Assembly: GCF_014643835.1 (NCBI RefSeq) | Contig: NZ_BMKD01000010.1 | Coordinates: forward strand, 82,479-146,478 | DNA from: Mucilaginibacter rubeus | GTDB lineage: Bacteria; Bacteroidota; Bacteroidia; Sphingobacteriales; Sphingobacteriaceae | Length of the DNA stretch: 64,000 bases | Direction of reading: 5' to 3' | Notes under the pieces: model-generated | Database searches by the model: none | What the model saw: only the letters and a program-made list of their open reading frames with translations | What the model was told of the DNA's origin: nothing | Position numbers and translations under genes: made by a program | In this document: piece by piece, positions 61,669 to 64,000 of the stretch | How the letters are laid out: every line of letters begins with the position of its first letter | Numbering within the stretch: position 1 is the first letter of the stretch

Positions 61669-63767
61669 TGCGCCAAAAGCTCAAATATATTTTTTTATTG
61701 CTGATGTGCCTGTCGGTACAGGCCGCTTTCGCACAGTATGGCAACCGCACTAACCCGCGTAACCTGCCTACCCGTGATACCGCGCGCCGGCAGGAAAAAC
61801 AAATGACCGACGATCAGCTGCTGGACAGTTTAAGGCGAAAGGAAGAAAACAAAAAAGATTCGGTAGTTTTTAGCTCCAAATTTATCCGCGTTACCAACGA
61901 GCGTTTGCTGAATGATAGTACACAACTGTTTCCGATTGATACGGGCATTACGAATTTCGAGATCTATAGCCCGCTTATTGATCCGCGCAGTCCCCGAATT
62001 CATTTAGGTAATATTGGTTTGTCACAACGGCCTCTGCTTTTTGAGCCCAGCAGGACCATAGGCTTTGACCTGGGCTTGCATGCGCTTGATATTTACGCTT
62101 TAAAGCCTCAGGATATTAATTATTATAACACGCGTGTACCTTATACCAAGCTTACATTATATAATGCCTTTGGCGGCTCGGCCATTCAGTTGTTCAATAT
62201 CGTTCATACGCAAAATATAAAACCCAACTGGAATATTGGTTTTAACCTTAATTTCAACGGATCAAGGGGTTTCTACAATTTTAACAATGTGCTTGGCCAA
62301 AACGTGAGCGATTTGAATGCTTCTATTTTTACGTGGTACGAATCAAAAAGCAAACGGTATAACCTGCTGGCCAACCTTTTGTTCAACAATCTTAAGGCCC
62401 CCGAAACCGGCAGCATTCTCAACGATTCGGTATTTACCAGTACCAATGTAAACAACGCCTTTTCAAAAGACAGGGCAGCGGTACGTTTACCGTATAGTTA
62501 TGAAAACTGGAACGATAAGGGCCTTTACATTAAGCAGTTTTATTATTTAGGCCGGATAGATAGTTTGAATAAGGGGAAGGACAATTCAAAGATCCTGCCT
62601 ACCCAACGCGTGTCACATACCCTTCATGTATCAAACAGCAGGTACCTGTACAAGCAAAGCGGTGTTGATACCTATAATGTATTCCCTGACTATTATTACA
62701 GCAATAACCGGTCAAGGGATTCAACAGTCGTCACGCATATTCAAAATGAGTTTTCGTATAGCTTTTATCTGCGAAGTAAATCGGTAAAATTTGTAAAGAA
62801 CGAGCTTAAGCTTGACCTCGGCCTTGTGCATGATTTTTATTCGTACAACCAGTATGTTAGCGATACCACCCTTAACCAGTATGGTGCAAAATATATTCAT
62901 CAGGATAAAGTACAGCACAATACTTTCCAGGACATTACGCTGAAAGCTAAATTGGGCTACCGTTTCAGCGATCGTATAGCCCTTGATGCCGATTTCAGGC
63001 AAATTGCCCAGGGCCGCGACTTTGGCAATTATTTATATGATGCCAAACTTACCCTGGCAGGCGGCAAAAAAACCGGCAAGATCATTTTAGAAGCCTATTC
63101 ACAAAACAGCTCGCCCCCGCTGGTTTATAATAACTGGATCTCCAATCATTATATTTTTCATAATGATTTCAGCAATCAAAAAACAACCAGCGCATCGTTT
63201 AATTACATTAACAACGCCCTGCAAATTGATTTAAAAGCCGAATACTTTTTGATCAGCAATTACCTGTATTTTTCAGCGCAGGATGGCGGTACCGATGTGC
63301 GCCCGGCTCAGCTTAACAACTCTATCAACCTGTTAAAAGTAAGTTTGGGTAAAAACTTCACTTACCGGAGCCTGCATTTTGATAACTATGTAGTATATCA
63401 AAAAACCGACTATCAGAATACGCTTCGTACCCCGGAAGTATATGCTTACAGCAGCTTATATATTAACAGGGTTTTGCTTAATGTACTGCATGCCAGTATG
63501 GGTATAAATGGAAGGTATAATACAGAATATGTTGCCCCTTCATATGCCACGGGATTGGGCCAGTTTTATAACGGCGCGAACGTAACGTTTTCATCATACC
63601 CTATATTTGGCGTATTTTTCAAAGCAACCTTGCAGCGTACCAACCTGTTTGTTGCTTATGATTACATCAACCAGCGTGCCTGGAGTAAAGGCTATTACAC
63701 GGTTAACCGTTACCCACAACAGGATGCCATCCTGAAATTCGGCGTTTCATGGACATTTTATAATTAA
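61668..63767 (+). CDS. Putative porin (outer membrane beta-barrel)
   Basis: A 699-residue outer membrane protein of the putative porin family (PF14121 type, recalled). It has a signal peptide (to AFAQ), a disordered basic and acidic segment (TARRQEKQMTDDQLLDSLRRK), and a large beta-barrel region with many alternate aromatic strands (LYSYNQYV, QQDAILKFGVSWTFYN). The last residue is preceded by a typical final strand. It is the last gene of the lpxK operon. No substrate is suggested. Confidence 0.85.
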   Translation: MRQKLKYIFLLLMCLSVQAAFAQYGNRTNPRNLPTRDTARRQEKQMTDDQLLDSLRRKEENKKDSVVFSSKFIRVTNERLLNDSTQLFPIDTGITNFEIYSPLIDPRSPRIHLGNIGLSQRPLLFEPSRTIGFDLGLHALDIYALKPQDINYYNTRVPYTKLTLYNAFGGSAIQLFNIVHTQNIKPNWNIGFNLNFNGSRGFYNFNNVLGQNVSDLNASIFTWYESKSKRYNLLANLLFNNLKAPETGSILNDSVFTSTNVNNAFSKDRAAVRLPYSYENWNDKGLYIKQFYYLGRIDSLNKGKDNSKILPTQRVSHTLHVSNSRYLYKQSGVDTYNVFPDYYYSNNRSRDSTVVTHIQNEFSYSFYLRSKSVKFVKNELKLDLGLVHDFYSYNQYVSDTTLNQYGAKYIHQDKVQHNTFQDITLKAKLGYRFSDRIALDADFRQIAQGRDFGNYLYDAKLTLAGGKKTGKIILEAYSQNSSPPLVYNNWISNHYIFHNDFSNQKTTSASFNYINNALQIDLKAEYFLISNYLYFSAQDGGTDVRPAQLNNSINLLKVSLGKNFTYRSLHFDNYVVYQKTDYQNTLRTPEVYAYSSLYINRVLLNVLHASMGINGRYNTEYVAPSYATGLGQFYNGANVTFSSYPIFGVFFKATLQRTNLFVAYDYINQRAWSKGYYTVNRYPQQDAILKFGVSWTFYN

Positions 63768-63789
63768 TAGGATCATCGGATACTAAAAA

Positions 63790-63855
63790 GCATTTTCTGG
63801 CGCCTTTTCTGGCGCAAGTCTTGTGTGGCTGGCATGAGGGTGGATGACTTGTGCC
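63790..63855. repeat. Interspersed repeat, copy B
   Basis: Second copy of the GCATTTTCTG / GGCGCAAGTC element. GGCGCAAGTC (63811-63820) and GACTTGTGCC (63846-63855) pair over 10 bases with one G-T. It lies after the porin gene. Confidence 0.65.
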
Positions 63856-63875
63856 TTTGGGACAGCAAGACATAT

Positions 63876-64000
63876 TGTCTCGTCCTAAAAAAAGTTTACA
63901 GTTTAACTGCTAAATCCTGTTATACGTTTACAATATTAATTAATCCTAAAATAGGTTTACAAAATCACATTTTGAGGTTTATAATAACTTTTCCATGTTC
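63876..64000 (+). mobile_element. Possible left end of an IS21-like element
   Basis: TGTCTCG at 63876 is followed by three 18-base units TCCT(n7)GTTTACA at 63883, 63915 and 63944, spaced 32 and 29 bases. Multiple terminal repeats of this kind are known from IS21-family ends, and TGT is the usual terminal sequence. The transposase genes would lie beyond the window. The call is inference. Confidence 0.4.

Noticed and set aside
1-64000. tRNA, rRNA and riboswitch search by eye
   Set aside because: No cloverleaf with a conserved TTCRANNC arm, rRNA segment or riboswitch core was recognised; a covariance-model search would be decisive.

Overview
The window is a chromosomal segment of a Bacteroidota bacterium, most likely family Sphingobacteriaceae and perhaps a Mucilaginibacter-like genus (the rank is an inference from gene content). 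Supporting signs are a SusC/SusD pair, three type IX secretion (T9SS) type B C-terminal sorting domains, a DUF5686 protein, a BT_3928-family protein, a GH3-family protein next to lptB, weak Shine-Dalgarno sequences, and repeated TAnnTTTG -7 promoter boxes ahead of genes. No rRNA, tRNA or CRISPR array was seen.

Layout. 1-5.1 kb: an APS kinase/sulfotransferase pair on the minus strand, two frame-broken small genes, and holA. 5.4-9.5 kb: a nuclease-fold protein, threonine dehydrogenase, YebC, DUF2442, and a protein with seven GFKPRFN-type repeats. 9.8-19.8 kb: a minus-strand polysaccharide utilization locus (periplasmic propeller/LuxR regulator, SusC, SusD, GH144-type glycoamylase-fold enzyme, esterase), probably for beta-1,2-glucan. 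19.9-35.5 kb: mostly housekeeping genes (trhO, kbl, pheS, creD, rlmD, aroK and the operon DUF1599 / BT_3928 / ABC permease / aroK), with a frame-intact but orphan antitoxin-like ORF. 35.6-46.3 kb: folP, a REP-RAYT-REP unit, GH3-lptB, recJ, an MBL hydrolase, a lone receiver protein, a monooxygenase-fold protein and gcvP. 46.4-55.6 kb: three tandem giant secreted paralogs with beta-helix, 4, 6 or 2 SprB-like repeats, and a T9SS type B tail. 55.5-63.8 kb: pdxJ, a broken membrane gene, a polysaccharide deacetylase, a class A beta-lactamase-like protein, and the overlapping operon lpxK-punA-porin. The right edge appears to enter an IS21-like element.

How genes work together. tdh, kbl and gcvP together form a threonine to glycine to one-carbon route, though they are scattered. 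The PUL genes form one import and degradation unit. The cysC/sulfotransferase pair supplies and uses PAPS. Intergenic DNA is rich in palindromic interspersed repeats of at least six families; one of them supplies the N-terminal codons of a gene. Three small genes carry frame breaks that would each be repaired by adding one base, so either decay or base-calling errors should be considered.
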